From contig NZ_RYFD01000024.1 in the NCBI RefSeq assembly GCF_004138135.1, forward strand, positions 1 through 64,000: a stretch of DNA of 64,000 bases, given 5' to 3'. The notes below the pieces were generated by a model that saw only the letters and a program-made list of their open reading frames with translations, made no database searches and was not told the origin of the DNA. This stretch comes from Candidatus Oscillochloris fontis (GTDB taxonomy: Bacteria; Chloroflexota; Chloroflexia; Chloroflexales; Chloroflexaceae). Shown here one piece after another: positions 17,329 through 24,934 of this stretch (positions are counted from its first letter, which is position 1; every line of letters begins with the position of its first letter). The position numbers and the translations under genes are program-made.

Positions 17329-19770
17329 TCACTCCACATACTGCGGCTCGGCCACACGCTGGCTGCTGCGCAGCCCATTGAGCGTCGCTGCGGGTTGCAG
17401 CGCGGTCTGCAAGACCTGATCGAGCGTATCAACTGGCACAAAGGTCATTTCGTCAAAGACCTCGCGGGGCAGATCGTCCAGATCGGCCTCGTTGCGGCGT
17501 GGCAGGATGATCGTGCGGATACCGGCACGATGCGCCCCCAGCGCCTTCTCCTTGATCCCACCAATCGGGAGCACCCGCCCGCGCAGCGAGATCTCGCCCG
17601 TCATCGCCACGTCATCGCGCACCAGCCGCCCGGTGGCCGCCGACGCCAACGCGGTCGCCATCGTGATCCCGGCGGAGGGGCCATCCTTGGGCACCGCGCC
17701 CGCCGGCACATGGATGTGGATGGCGTGATGATCGAAGAAGGCCGGATCGATCCCCAACTCGCGCGCCCGCGAACGCACATAGGTCAGCGCGGCTTCGGCA
17801 CTCTCACGCATCACCTCGCCCAACTGGCCAGTGATTTTCAGTTCGCGGCTGCCCTCCATCACCACCGCCTCGACAAAGATGATGTCGCCGCCCACCGGTG
17901 TCCAGACCAACCCCGTCGCCACACCGGGCTGATCAATGCGCTCCTTGGCTTCGTTGAAGAAGCGCTGGCGTCCCAAGGCCGTGCGCACAAAGGCCGGATC
18001 AACCAGAAGTGCATGATCACTGACCTCGCTCTGCTCAGCCAAACGACGGGTCACTTTACGCAGCACGCCACCAATATGGCGCTCCAGGTTGCGCACCCCC
18101 GCCTCGCGGGTATAGTCACCGATGATGGTACGCAGCGCCGCCTCGTTCACCTCCGCTTCGCTGGGGCGCAGCCCGTTGGCGCGCAACTGGCGCGGCACTA
18201 GGTGGGTCTGCGCGATCTGCACCTTCTCGTCCTCGATGTACCCAGAGAGCTCGATCACCTCCATGCGGTCGCGTAGCGCCGGGGGCACATTGTCCCAACT
18301 GTTCGCCGTGGCAATAAAGAGCACCTGGGAGAGATCAAAGGGCAGATTCAGGTAGTGATCGGTGAAGGTGTTGTTCTGCTCTGGATCGAGCACCTCCAAC
18401 AAGGCCGAGGCCGGATCACCACGATAATCGTTACCCAGTTTATCAATCTCATCAAGCAGAATGACCGGATCGGAGCTACCCGCCCGGCGCAGTTCTTGGA
18501 TCAAGCGCCCCGGCTGCGAACCGATGTAGGTACGCCGGAAGCCGCGCAATTCGGCCTCATCGCGCACCCCGCCGAGGCTCATACGCACGAAGTTGCGCCC
18601 CAGCGCACGGGCAATGCTCTGCCCCAGACTCGTCTTGCCCACCCCAGGCGGCCCCACAAAGGCCAGGATCGGCTCGCGTCCGGCGCGCCCGCTATCCTCG
18701 CCGAGTGCGGCACGCCGCTGCTTGACCGCCAGATACTCCAGGATGCGCTCCTTGATCTGGGTCAGCCCATAGTGATCCTCGTCCAACACCTGACGCGCAA
18801 AGGCGATATCAATTGGCGAACCGGTGGGTTTATTCCAGGGCAACTCGGCCAGCCACTCCAGATAGGTACGCACCATCTGGTATTCGGGCGAACTCTCATT
18901 CAAGCGTTGCAAGCGACTCAACTCGCGGTCAGCCTCTTTGCGCACCACATCAGACATCTGCGTCCGGGCCAACTTGGCGCGCAGGTCATCCAGATCGCTA
19001 ACCTCCTCTTCCTCCTCGCCCAACTCCTTCTGGATGGCACGGATCTGCTGACGCAGGAAGAAATCACGCTGCTGCTTAGCTGCGTTCTCTTGCACCTCGT
19101 GGCGAATACGGTTCTGCACCTCCAGCAGCGCCAACTGGACACGGTAAAAATCGCGCACCTTGGTTAGCCGCGCTACCAGGTCGAAGGTTTCGAGCAGATC
19201 TTGGCGCTCGGCGAAGGTATAATCGGGCGAGTAGCCGGTATTATCGGCGAGGTGGCCGGGGTCTTCGATGGCGCGCACAACATTACGCACCTCCTGGCTC
19301 ACCCCTGGCCGCAACTCCAACACCGCATCAACCACCGCCCGCGTCTCCAAAATCAGCGCATCGAGTTCGGGCGATGGCAGCACCTGATCTGGGCGCAGTT
19401 GAAAACTGAAGCGCCAAGGATGATCGGGGTCAAGCGCATCACCAATCTCGGCCCGGATCATGCCGCGCACCACAATGCCGTTGGTTCCATTCGGCAACAT
19501 CCCCGACTGCTCAATGCGGGCCACCACGCCAATATCAAAGATCTGCGCCCGCAAGGGAATATCAGAATCGGGATCACTCTCTGGGCGACGAGCCACCAGC
19601 AACAAGCGCCGATCCCCCTTCAGCGCCGCATCCACAGTGGGCAGCATGGCCTCATCCACCGCTAGGCTGACCACGGTATGCGGAAAGACCACGACGCCCT
19701 CTAGTGCGAGCAGCGGCAGGCTGAACGTGGGCCTGGGCGTGGCTTCATAGGAGTGGATTGGATCGCTCAT
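17329..19770 (-). CDS. lon: ATP-dependent protease Lon (LonA)
   Basis: Lon degrades misfolded and regulatory proteins in the cytoplasm. The 813-residue protein has the N-terminal substrate-binding domain (about 16-215, FSLPLLALEGVVVFPHTVV), a coiled-coil stretch, the AAA+ module with Walker A GPPGVGKTSL and Walker B ILLDEIDKL, and the C-terminal protease domain with the Ser/Lys dyad in PKDGPSAG (Ser699) and PIGGIKEKALGAHR (Lys740). Length is normal. A consensus promoter and a palindrome lie upstream. Its 3' end is 3 nt from the convergent kinase-tail ORF. Confidence 0.98.
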   Translation of the reverse strand: MSDPIHSYEATPRPTFSLPLLALEGVVVFPHTVVSLAVDEAMLPTVDAALKGDRRLLLVARRPESDPDSDIPLRAQIFDIGVVARIEQSGMLPNGTNGIVVRGMIRAEIGDALDPDHPWRFSFQLRPDQVLPSPELDALILETRAVVDAVLELRPGVSQEVRNVVRAIEDPGHLADNTGYSPDYTFAERQDLLETFDLVARLTKVRDFYRVQLALLEVQNRIRHEVQENAAKQQRDFFLRQQIRAIQKELGEEEEEVSDLDDLRAKLARTQMSDVVRKEADRELSRLQRLNESSPEYQMVRTYLEWLAELPWNKPTGSPIDIAFARQVLDEDHYGLTQIKERILEYLAVKQRRAALGEDSGRAGREPILAFVGPPGVGKTSLGQSIARALGRNFVRMSLGGVRDEAELRGFRRTYIGSQPGRLIQELRRAGSSDPVILLDEIDKLGNDYRGDPASALLEVLDPEQNNTFTDHYLNLPFDLSQVLFIATANSWDNVPPALRDRMEVIELSGYIEDEKVQIAQTHLVPRQLRANGLRPSEAEVNEAALRTIIGDYTREAGVRNLERHIGGVLRKVTRRLAEQSEVSDHALLVDPAFVRTALGRQRFFNEAKERIDQPGVATGLVWTPVGGDIIFVEAVVMEGSRELKITGQLGEVMRESAEAALTYVRSRARELGIDPAFFDHHAIHIHVPAGAVPKDGPSAGITMATALASAATGRLVRDDVAMTGEISLRGRVLPIGGIKEKALGAHRAGIRTIILPRRNEADLDDLPREVFDEMTFVPVDTLDQVLQTALQPAATLNGLRSSQRVAEPQYVE

Positions 19771-19795
19771 GGTGCTGCTCCATCTATTACAATTG

Positions 19796-19851
19796 CGGAA
19801 TAGTTATTCCGTCGTATAAAGAATTATGAAACCGCAACTTTTGTTTGTCAA
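19796..19851 (-). promoter_or_regulatory. lon promoter with downstream palindrome
   Basis: On the minus strand a perfect -35 TTGACA (19846-19851) is separated by 17 nt from -10 CATAAT (19823-19828). Just after the expected start site is the inverted repeat CGGAATAGTTATTCCG (19796-19811), a candidate repressor operator. The regulator is unknown; the site is not a CIRCE element. Confidence 0.75.
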
Positions 19852-19890
19852 TGGCAAAACAATGATTCTAAGATTCCTCTTACATGAAGT

Positions 19891-20032
19891 TTAGGGCTAC
19901 CGCCCTAAAACCCATGGTTGGGGCTACGCCCCAAACCTGCTTTTTTCTCATAAGTTGGCGGCTTCGCCGCCAACTTACGAGAAGAAAAAATCTTCGGGGG
20001 AGGCAAAGCATCCTCCGAACCCCACCGGAGGT
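19891..20032. repeat. Family B nested palindromic element, copy 2
   Basis: GGGGCTACGCCCC is followed by a hairpin around GGCGGC-TTC-GCCGCC (arms 19947-19962 and 19966-19981, one mismatch), then TCTTCGGGGGAGGC and the CCCACCGGAGG end. It fills the gap between the lon promoter and the next operon. Confidence 0.87.
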
Positions 20033-20090
20033 AAACCCAACAAGTTGTGCTACACTATGGTTATACAGCATCAAAGGGAGGGGTGGTACT

Positions 20091-20384
20091 ATGACAATGA
20101 TCACCTATGATGAGATACTAACAGTCGCCCGCTGCCTACCACTGACAGATCGGTTACGCCTTGTTAGCACGCTCGCGGATGAGGCTATTGGCGAGATCGC
20201 CATACCGTCCATCCCTCCAATGTCATCTACTCAATCTATTGCTGCACGGGAGGAAATACGGGCCGCATTCGCTGCGCTTCCTACTCCACGCCGATCCTTA
20301 GGTGAACAGCTAGAAGCAGACCGTCAAGAGCGGGATCATGCGCTAGTAGGGCGTACCCTGGAGGACGGTAATGTGGACGCTTGA
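20091..20384 (+). CDS. Putative antitoxin of a VapBC-like pair
   Basis: A 97-residue acidic protein beginning MTMITYDEILTVARCLPLTD; a strong GGGAGGGG lies upstream. The N-terminal half resembles short helical antitoxin-like proteins that bind DNA or the toxin, but no ribbon-helix-helix motif is certain. It overlaps the PIN-domain gene by 14 nt, the usual arrangement for an antitoxin followed by its toxin. The call rests mainly on this context. The frame is open upstream through the family B repeat, which is not coding. Confidence 0.65.
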   Translation: MTMITYDEILTVARCLPLTDRLRLVSTLADEAIGEIAIPSIPPMSSTQSIAAREEIRAAFAALPTPRRSLGEQLEADRQERDHALVGRTLEDGNVDA

Positions 20385-20664
20385 TGCTAGTGTGATCGTG
20401 CGAAGTTTTGACCCACTTGATGCTGAATATGCTATTGTCGTGGAGTTTCTTAATCGCCTCGAACACGATGCGCTTCCTATTATCGTACCGCGCCTCGTGC
20501 TACCTGAAATCGCCGGGGCAGTGCGTCGCCTCCTCCGTGATCCTATCCGCGCACGACTCGCCGTAACTGTCTGGGCGACATTACCCCACGTACAAATTGT
20601 GACGTTGAGTGATTCACTTCTCGATGAAGCAGCAGAGATTGCGGCGGATCGTGCGCTACAGTGA
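20371..20664 (+). pseudogene. C-terminally truncated PIN-domain (VapC-like) toxin
   Basis: PIN toxins are Mg-dependent RNases with four acidic residues. The first two are present: D5 in LDASVIVRSFD and E46 in LPEIAGAV. The protein ends at residue 97 with AAEIAADRALQ, exactly where intact relatives continue into the segment carrying the third and fourth acids. VapC proteins are usually 125-145 residues. GGAGGA precedes the ATG. The gene is therefore probably inactive, although the truncated protein might still bind the antitoxin. Confidence 0.75.
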
Positions 20665-20697
20665 AGCTCTACATTTTCTATCAGATATCTCATACCT

Positions 20698-21486
20698 ATG
20701 AATAACCAACCCCTCCCCGCCCACGACTGGAAACTCTGGATCTACACCAACTACGACTGCAATCTGCGCTGTACGTATTGTGTCGCCCGTTCGACCCCCG
20801 AAACTCCCCGCCGGGCGATTGGGCTAGAAAACATCCAACGTCTGGTTGATGAGGCGGTGGAACTGGGCTTTAGTGATCTCTTCTTGACCGGCGGTGAGCC
20901 GCTGATTTTGGATGAGATCTACGCGATGATTGACTATGCCACGCCGCGCATCCGCACGACTCTGCTCACCAATGCGATGCTGTTGCACGGAAAGCGCATG
21001 GAGCGTTTGGTAGAATGTGCCAGCCCCAACCTGATCGTGCAGGTGAGCCTGGATGGAGCCTGTGCCGAGGATCACGACGCCTACCGGGGCGCGGGCACTT
21101 GGGCCAAGACGGTCGCCGGGATTGAAGCGCTCCTTGAGCGCGGCTTCCATGTGCGGCTCTCGACCACCGAAACCCCCGCCAATACCGCGCACCTCGCCGA
21201 CATCTGCGCCTTCCACGAGCGGTTGGGCATCCCCGAATCTGATCACTTCGTGCGCCCCATGGCGCGGCGCGGCTTTGCCGATTCTGGAGTCGAGGTCTCA
21301 ATGCTCAACCTCGCCCCGGAACTGACGGTGGATGTGGATGGTATCTTCTGGCACCCGCTCTCTACCGATAAGGATATGCAGGTAATCAAGTGTATAGATT
21401 CACTGGCAAAAGCCGTGGATCTGGTCAAAAAGCAACTCGACACCATCGCCCGCACCGGCCAAGCCCCACTGATGACCTTTACCTGA
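20698..21486 (+). CDS. Radical SAM protein
   Basis: 262 residues with the cluster motif CNLRCTYC (C21, C25, C28) near the start and FLTGGEPLI, plus a TIM-barrel-like core. The C-terminal part has few cysteines (one in IKCID), so an auxiliary cluster domain like that of the radical SAM gene at 8038 is not evident. It is followed 50 nt later by a DUF2064 sugar-nucleotide transferase-like gene, which suggests a shared pathway. The substrate is unknown. It lies close behind the broken toxin gene. Confidence 0.87.
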   Translation: MNNQPLPAHDWKLWIYTNYDCNLRCTYCVARSTPETPRRAIGLENIQRLVDEAVELGFSDLFLTGGEPLILDEIYAMIDYATPRIRTTLLTNAMLLHGKRMERLVECASPNLIVQVSLDGACAEDHDAYRGAGTWAKTVAGIEALLERGFHVRLSTTETPANTAHLADICAFHERLGIPESDHFVRPMARRGFADSGVEVSMLNLAPELTVDVDGIFWHPLSTDKDMQVIKCIDSLAKAVDLVKKQLDTIARTGQAPLMTFT

Positions 21487-21536
21487 GGGTAGCGCCGCCG
21501 CCCCCGTGTGGGGCAACCAGAAATAGCAGCACGCCT

Positions 21537-22193
21537 ATGCAGCCCAACGCACTCTTTGTCGTCGCTAAGCGTCCGCTTGCTGGGCACACCAAGACGCGGT
21601 TATACCCACCGCTTAGCCCACAGACGGCGGTACTGTTATATGAAGGGTTTCTGCGCGATACGCTGGAGTTGATGCGGCAGGTTCCGGGTGTCCGCCATGG
21701 GATTGCCTACCTGCCCCATGATGCCGAGGACTATTTCCGCAACCTCGCCCCAGATATGGATCTCATTCCGCAGCGAGGTACTAACCTTGGCGAACGCCTC
21801 GACAACTTGTTGAGTGATGCACTCAATACGGGAACGAAATGTGCCGTTGTGATCAATAGCGATAGCCCGACCCTCCCGCTTACCTACCTGCACCTCGCCT
21901 TCGACCACCTCAACGCCGGATCGGATCTGGTGCTTGGCCCCTGTGATGATGGTGGCTACTATCTGATTGGGCTACGCCAACCCCACCCGCGCCTGCTGCG
22001 TGAGGTGACGATGAGTACCCCCACGGTATTACGCGATACCCTGGCCATTGCCGATGAACTCGGTCTACACAGTACGCTCCTGCCTATTTGGTACGATGTA
22101 GACACTGTTGCAGAGCTGGCACGCCTACAACGCGAGTTGGCTAATACTGATCCCGCGATTGCTCCACATACGCGGCGTTGTTTGAAGGTGTAG
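21537..22193 (+). CDS. DUF2064 (TIGR04282) glycosyltransferase-like protein
   Basis: 218 residues of GT-A/nucleotidyltransferase fold. The N-terminal VVAKRPLAGHTKTRLYPPL is the nucleotide-binding loop, SDSPTLP the metal-binding region, and GPCDDGGYYLIGL the family signature. Members are related to cofactor guanylyl/uridylyl transferases and sit in glycan or cofactor clusters. Start chosen at MQPNALFVVAKR, which matches the family; the frame is open upstream into the previous gene. The TAG stop lies in a degenerate family C repeat (GTAGAGGCGAAGCATTGCC). Confidence 0.88.
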   Translation: MQPNALFVVAKRPLAGHTKTRLYPPLSPQTAVLLYEGFLRDTLELMRQVPGVRHGIAYLPHDAEDYFRNLAPDMDLIPQRGTNLGERLDNLLSDALNTGTKCAVVINSDSPTLPLTYLHLAFDHLNAGSDLVLGPCDDGGYYLIGLRQPHPRLLREVTMSTPTVLRDTLAIADELGLHSTLLPIWYDVDTVAELARLQRELANTDPAIAPHTRRCLKV

Positions 22194-22352
22194 AGGCGAA
22201 GCATTGCCACCAGGGAATGGGCAAAGTCACCTCCGGTGGAGGTTCGGGGGCGGCGAAGCCGCCCCCGAAGATCTTTTTTGTTGTGTTTTGGCGGCTTCGC
22301 CGCCAAAACACAACAAAAACTGAGGTTTGGGCACAGCCCCGGCGAAGCCGCC
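22190..22352. repeat. Half family C unit plus family B element, copy 3
   Basis: Starts with GTAGAGGCGAAGCATTGCC, followed by CACCTCCGGTGG, GGGGGCGGCGAAGCCGCCCCC, and a perfect 21-bp hairpin around TTC (arms 22275-22295 and 22299-22319). It ends with a degenerate GGGCACAGCCCC. The element lies between the DUF2064 gene and the next promoter. Confidence 0.88.
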
Positions 22353-22360
22353 AACAATGG

Positions 22361-22389
22361 TTGCCCGCAACTACGGTTAGCGGTACAAT
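22361..22389 (+). promoter_or_regulatory. Promoter of the unknown gene at 22418
   Basis: TTGCCC (22361-22366), a 17-nt spacer and TACAAT (22384-22389) match sigma-70 spacing. The leader would be about 22 nt, with TGAGGAG before the ATG. Confidence 0.6.
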
Positions 22390-22417
22390 GGCGCGATACA
22401 TCTATTGAGGAGCGCGC

Positions 22418-23044
22418 ATGTTGACCTATGACGATCTGGTGAGTGGGCTTGAGGATGCCTGGCGAGCGGTGGGGTTGCACGAGCATACCTTCATTGAGAG
22501 CGTCATTCCGATGACGCATGACCGCAGCTTTAAGGTCGAACTCTTCCCTGAACACGATGAACCACTCACCACTGAGAATATTCCACCTTGGCTTGAACTG
22601 GGTTTTACTTGGACCGCCGTGCATCAACTGATCTGTGAGGGGCGACCACTGCCGACCGAATCTCTCGATCTGATGTGGTCGTATACGGCAACCTTGGGGA
22701 ATAATCTGGAACGCAGCGATACTGAACTGGTGCGAATGTTTCAACGCGCCGTCCATAGCGCCTTTGCCCGCTACTACCCCACCGAGGCCATGGAGATGGA
22801 ACCTGTCTCGGTTGAGGTACGGCGGCTCTACCAGAATGATGGGCAGAAGCTGCAACTGGAGTCGATCCAGTTGGTGAGTATCACCGTCTCGGATCTCTTT
22901 GAGCAGTGGACCGAGCGCGATCTGACGGGGCTGCGCACGATTCTGCTGATCGAGATGCAGTTGGCAAGTGCGATCATCGCCAATCTGAGCGACATGTTCA
23001 CGCCGCGTGGTCGTGGAGGTTATCGCTCAGTAGACGCAGCCTAA
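22418..23044 (+). CDS. Conserved-looking protein of unknown function
   Basis: 208 residues, acidic, soluble, no TM segment or signal peptide. The start MLTYDDLVSGLEDAWRAVGL has an SD (GAGGAG) and a promoter of its own. Secondary structure looks like helical ends flanking a strand-rich middle (VSVEVRRLY...LQLESIQLVSITVSD). No catalytic motif is visible and I do not recognise a family. The stop abuts the convergent ParA gene with no gap. Confidence 0.8.
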   Translation: MLTYDDLVSGLEDAWRAVGLHEHTFIESVIPMTHDRSFKVELFPEHDEPLTTENIPPWLELGFTWTAVHQLICEGRPLPTESLDLMWSYTATLGNNLERSDTELVRMFQRAVHSAFARYYPTEAMEMEPVSVEVRRLYQNDGQKLQLESIQLVSITVSDLFEQWTERDLTGLRTILLIEMQLASAIIANLSDMFTPRGRGGYRSVDAA

Positions 23045-23980
23045 TCAGCGCCGATCCCCCGCCGCTAACTCCTGGCGTCGGTACTTGCAGTGGTCACAAT
23101 AGAGAATGCGGTAGCCCGCCACGTTAGCGCGTTGGAGCGGGCGACCGCAGTTGGGGCAGGTGGCATTCAGCACCGCGCCAGCCCCGGTGACCATCGGTGG
23201 GGTGGGGGTGGAGGGTGCAAGCGGGGGCGTGGCTGGCCCCAACTGAATCCGGGCGCTCATCTGCTCAACCAACCGGGCATAATCGAGCGCTCCACGCGAG
23301 CGCGGGTCAAACTCGTAGATAGTCTTCCCCTGCGCGGTACACTCGGAGAGCCGGACATTGACCCGAATCGGATCAAGCACCAGATCGCCATAACGCTCGC
23401 GGAGGGTATCGAGCAACTCAACTGATTGACGGGTACGTGTATCGTAGAGGGTGGGCACAATGGCACGCAGAGCGGCGGTGTTGCCCTTGATACGCTTGAG
23501 TTGCTGGATCAGCACTTCCAGTCCCTTCAGGGCGAAGGGTTCGACGGTCGTAGGCACGAGGATGTCGGTGGCAGCATTGATCGCATTGACATTCAGCACC
23601 GTAAGCGAACCACCCGAATCGATCAGAATCACATCATAGTGTGAGCGCAACGGCATGAGCGCCTTATCGAGCACCCGCGCCCAGTCAGGGCGACGGGAGA
23701 TTTCGGGTTGGGCGGTCAGCAGGCTGGCATCAGCGGCAATCAGATCGAGGTTGGGGCGCGCCGGGCTAATACAATCGCTCAGTTTGGCACCATCCACCAA
23801 CACATCATACAGGGTACGACGCGGCTGAACCCCCAAAGCCATGGAGAGATTCCCTTGGGCATCGGTATCCACCAGCAGCACCCGTGAGCCACGCAGGGCA
23901 AACCCCGCACTCAGATTGACGACAGTGGTTGTTTTACCGATGCCGCCTTTCAGGTTGGTAACTGCAATGACGCGGCCCAT
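23045..23980 (-). CDS. ParA/Soj-type ATPase with C-terminal zinc ribbon
   Basis: 311 residues. The deviant Walker A motif KGGIGKTT (11-18), DTDAQGNLS and the DSGGS segment identify a ParA/MinD-class ATPase, which forms ATP-dependent dimers on DNA and positions cargo. After a Pro-rich linker, the last 35 residues form a rubredoxin-like zinc ribbon (CPNCG...CDHC) that ordinary ParA proteins lack. The ATG at 23978-23980 has AAGGA upstream; the open frame beyond it overlaps the neighbour. No ParB lies directly beside it. It is downstream of the exonuclease-WYL gene by 22 nt, so probably co-transcribed. Confidence 0.9.
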   Translation of the reverse strand: MGRVIAVTNLKGGIGKTTTVVNLSAGFALRGSRVLLVDTDAQGNLSMALGVQPRRTLYDVLVDGAKLSDCISPARPNLDLIAADASLLTAQPEISRRPDWARVLDKALMPLRSHYDVILIDSGGSLTVLNVNAINAATDILVPTTVEPFALKGLEVLIQQLKRIKGNTAALRAIVPTLYDTRTRQSVELLDTLRERYGDLVLDPIRVNVRLSECTAQGKTIYEFDPRSRGALDYARLVEQMSARIQLGPATPPLAPSTPTPPMVTGAGAVLNATCPNCGRPLQRANVAGYRILYCDHCKYRRQELAAGDRR

Positions 23981-24002
23981 AGGGGTTCCTTGTTTGGTGA
24001 GA

Positions 24003-24821
24003 TTAACAGATCTCAGCCGCCTCGATCTTGTCGAGTACAAAAGTACGAATATTCTGGCGCAGTTCACAATAGGCGCGCAGACAGATCCCATACGGCTCGT
24101 TCGTCAGGTAGATCGGGCGCACGGTGCGGGTCAGACTTTCGGGGCTACTCCGTGAGCGGTAACGGATCGTGAGCGCCCGACCTTCAGCCAACGCACGCGC
24201 AATCAGCGGCGGGGCATTGGGTTCGACCACTCCAGGGGCAAGTCCCCGTTCAAGGCGCAGCGCATCATGCAAAGTCACCACCCCCAACTCCGCCATAGTC
24301 ACCTGAAGGTGCTGGAAGACGCCACGCAGCGCCAACACATCGGCCAGCGCACGGTGGGTGGGGCGGGGCAACCCAAAATATTCGGCCAGTGCCGCCAAAC
24401 TGTACGAAGGTCGGCGCAGTAAGCGTCGGGCCAGCACCAGCGTATCGAGGGTGAAGCACGCCAGCGGCGGACGCCCAATCCGGGCCAGTTCGGCATTCAA
24501 GAAGGCCATGTCGAAGGGTAGGTTGTGGGCAATCAGCACCGCCCCGTGGGCCATCCGCTGCACACGCCCAGCAACACTCTGAAAGCGCGGAGCTAGGCGC
24601 AACTCAGCATCATGAAAGCCATTCACCGCCGCAGCTTGAGGATCGAGCAGGCGGTCGGGGCGCAACGGGCTACCCAGGTAGTCCTCGACAAGTGCGCCGC
24701 GCACCCGTAACAGCGCCACTTCACACACCCGATGGCCAGCCCGGAGATCCAGGCCGGTCGTCTCCAGGTCAAAAAAGACCAGCGGGAGATCATGGAGCGC
24801 ACCAGAGATCGCAATCGGCAA
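24003..24821 (-). CDS. DEDDh 3'-5' exonuclease fused to a WYL-like domain
   Basis: An exonuclease domain of the DNA polymerase III epsilon type fills about residues 15-180: FFDLETTGLD (ExoI Asp and Glu), IAHNLPFDMAFL (ExoII) and HRALADV (ExoIII His and Asp). The C-terminal 70 residues (ALTIRYRS...RTVRPIYL...LRAYCELRQNIRTFVLDKIE) fit a WYL domain, a ligand-sensing fold common in defence and DNA-damage regulators. The ATG at 24851 lies in a repeat flank; TTG at 24819-24821 has AGGAGG five nucleotides upstream and is preferred. It may process DNA in response to a nucleic-acid signal (inference). Confidence 0.85.
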   Translation of the reverse strand: MPIAISGALHDLPLVFFDLETTGLDLRAGHRVCEVALLRVRGALVEDYLGSPLRPDRLLDPQAAAVNGFHDAELRLAPRFQSVAGRVQRMAHGAVLIAHNLPFDMAFLNAELARIGRPPLACFTLDTLVLARRLLRRPSYSLAALAEYFGLPRPTHRALADVLALRGVFQHLQVTMAELGVVTLHDALRLERGLAPGVVEPNAPPLIARALAEGRALTIRYRSRSSPESLTRTVRPIYLTNEPYGICLRAYCELRQNIRTFVLDKIEAAEIC

Positions 24822-24851
24822 ACGTGGCCTCCTGAGTACGTGTTCACACAT

Positions 24852-24930
24852 GTTGACGCAAAGACGCCAAGGCGCAAAGTTTTGAATAGCATGACTAATC
24901 GCAACCTTTGCGCCTTCGCGCCTTCGCGTA
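24852..24930. repeat. Family A inverted repeat
   Basis: TTGACGCAAAGACGCCAAGG on one side and a CCTTTGCGCCTTCGCG arm on the other, with a TGTTCACAC flank. It occupies the 83-nt gap between the SH3 gene and the exonuclease-WYL gene, and its flank supplies an upstream ATG to the latter. Confidence 0.88.
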
Positions 24931-24934
24931 AGAA

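Noticed and set aside
19884-20090. N-terminal extension of the antitoxin frame
   Set aside because: It reads the family B repeat; the strong GGGAGGGG before ATG 20091 gives the true start.
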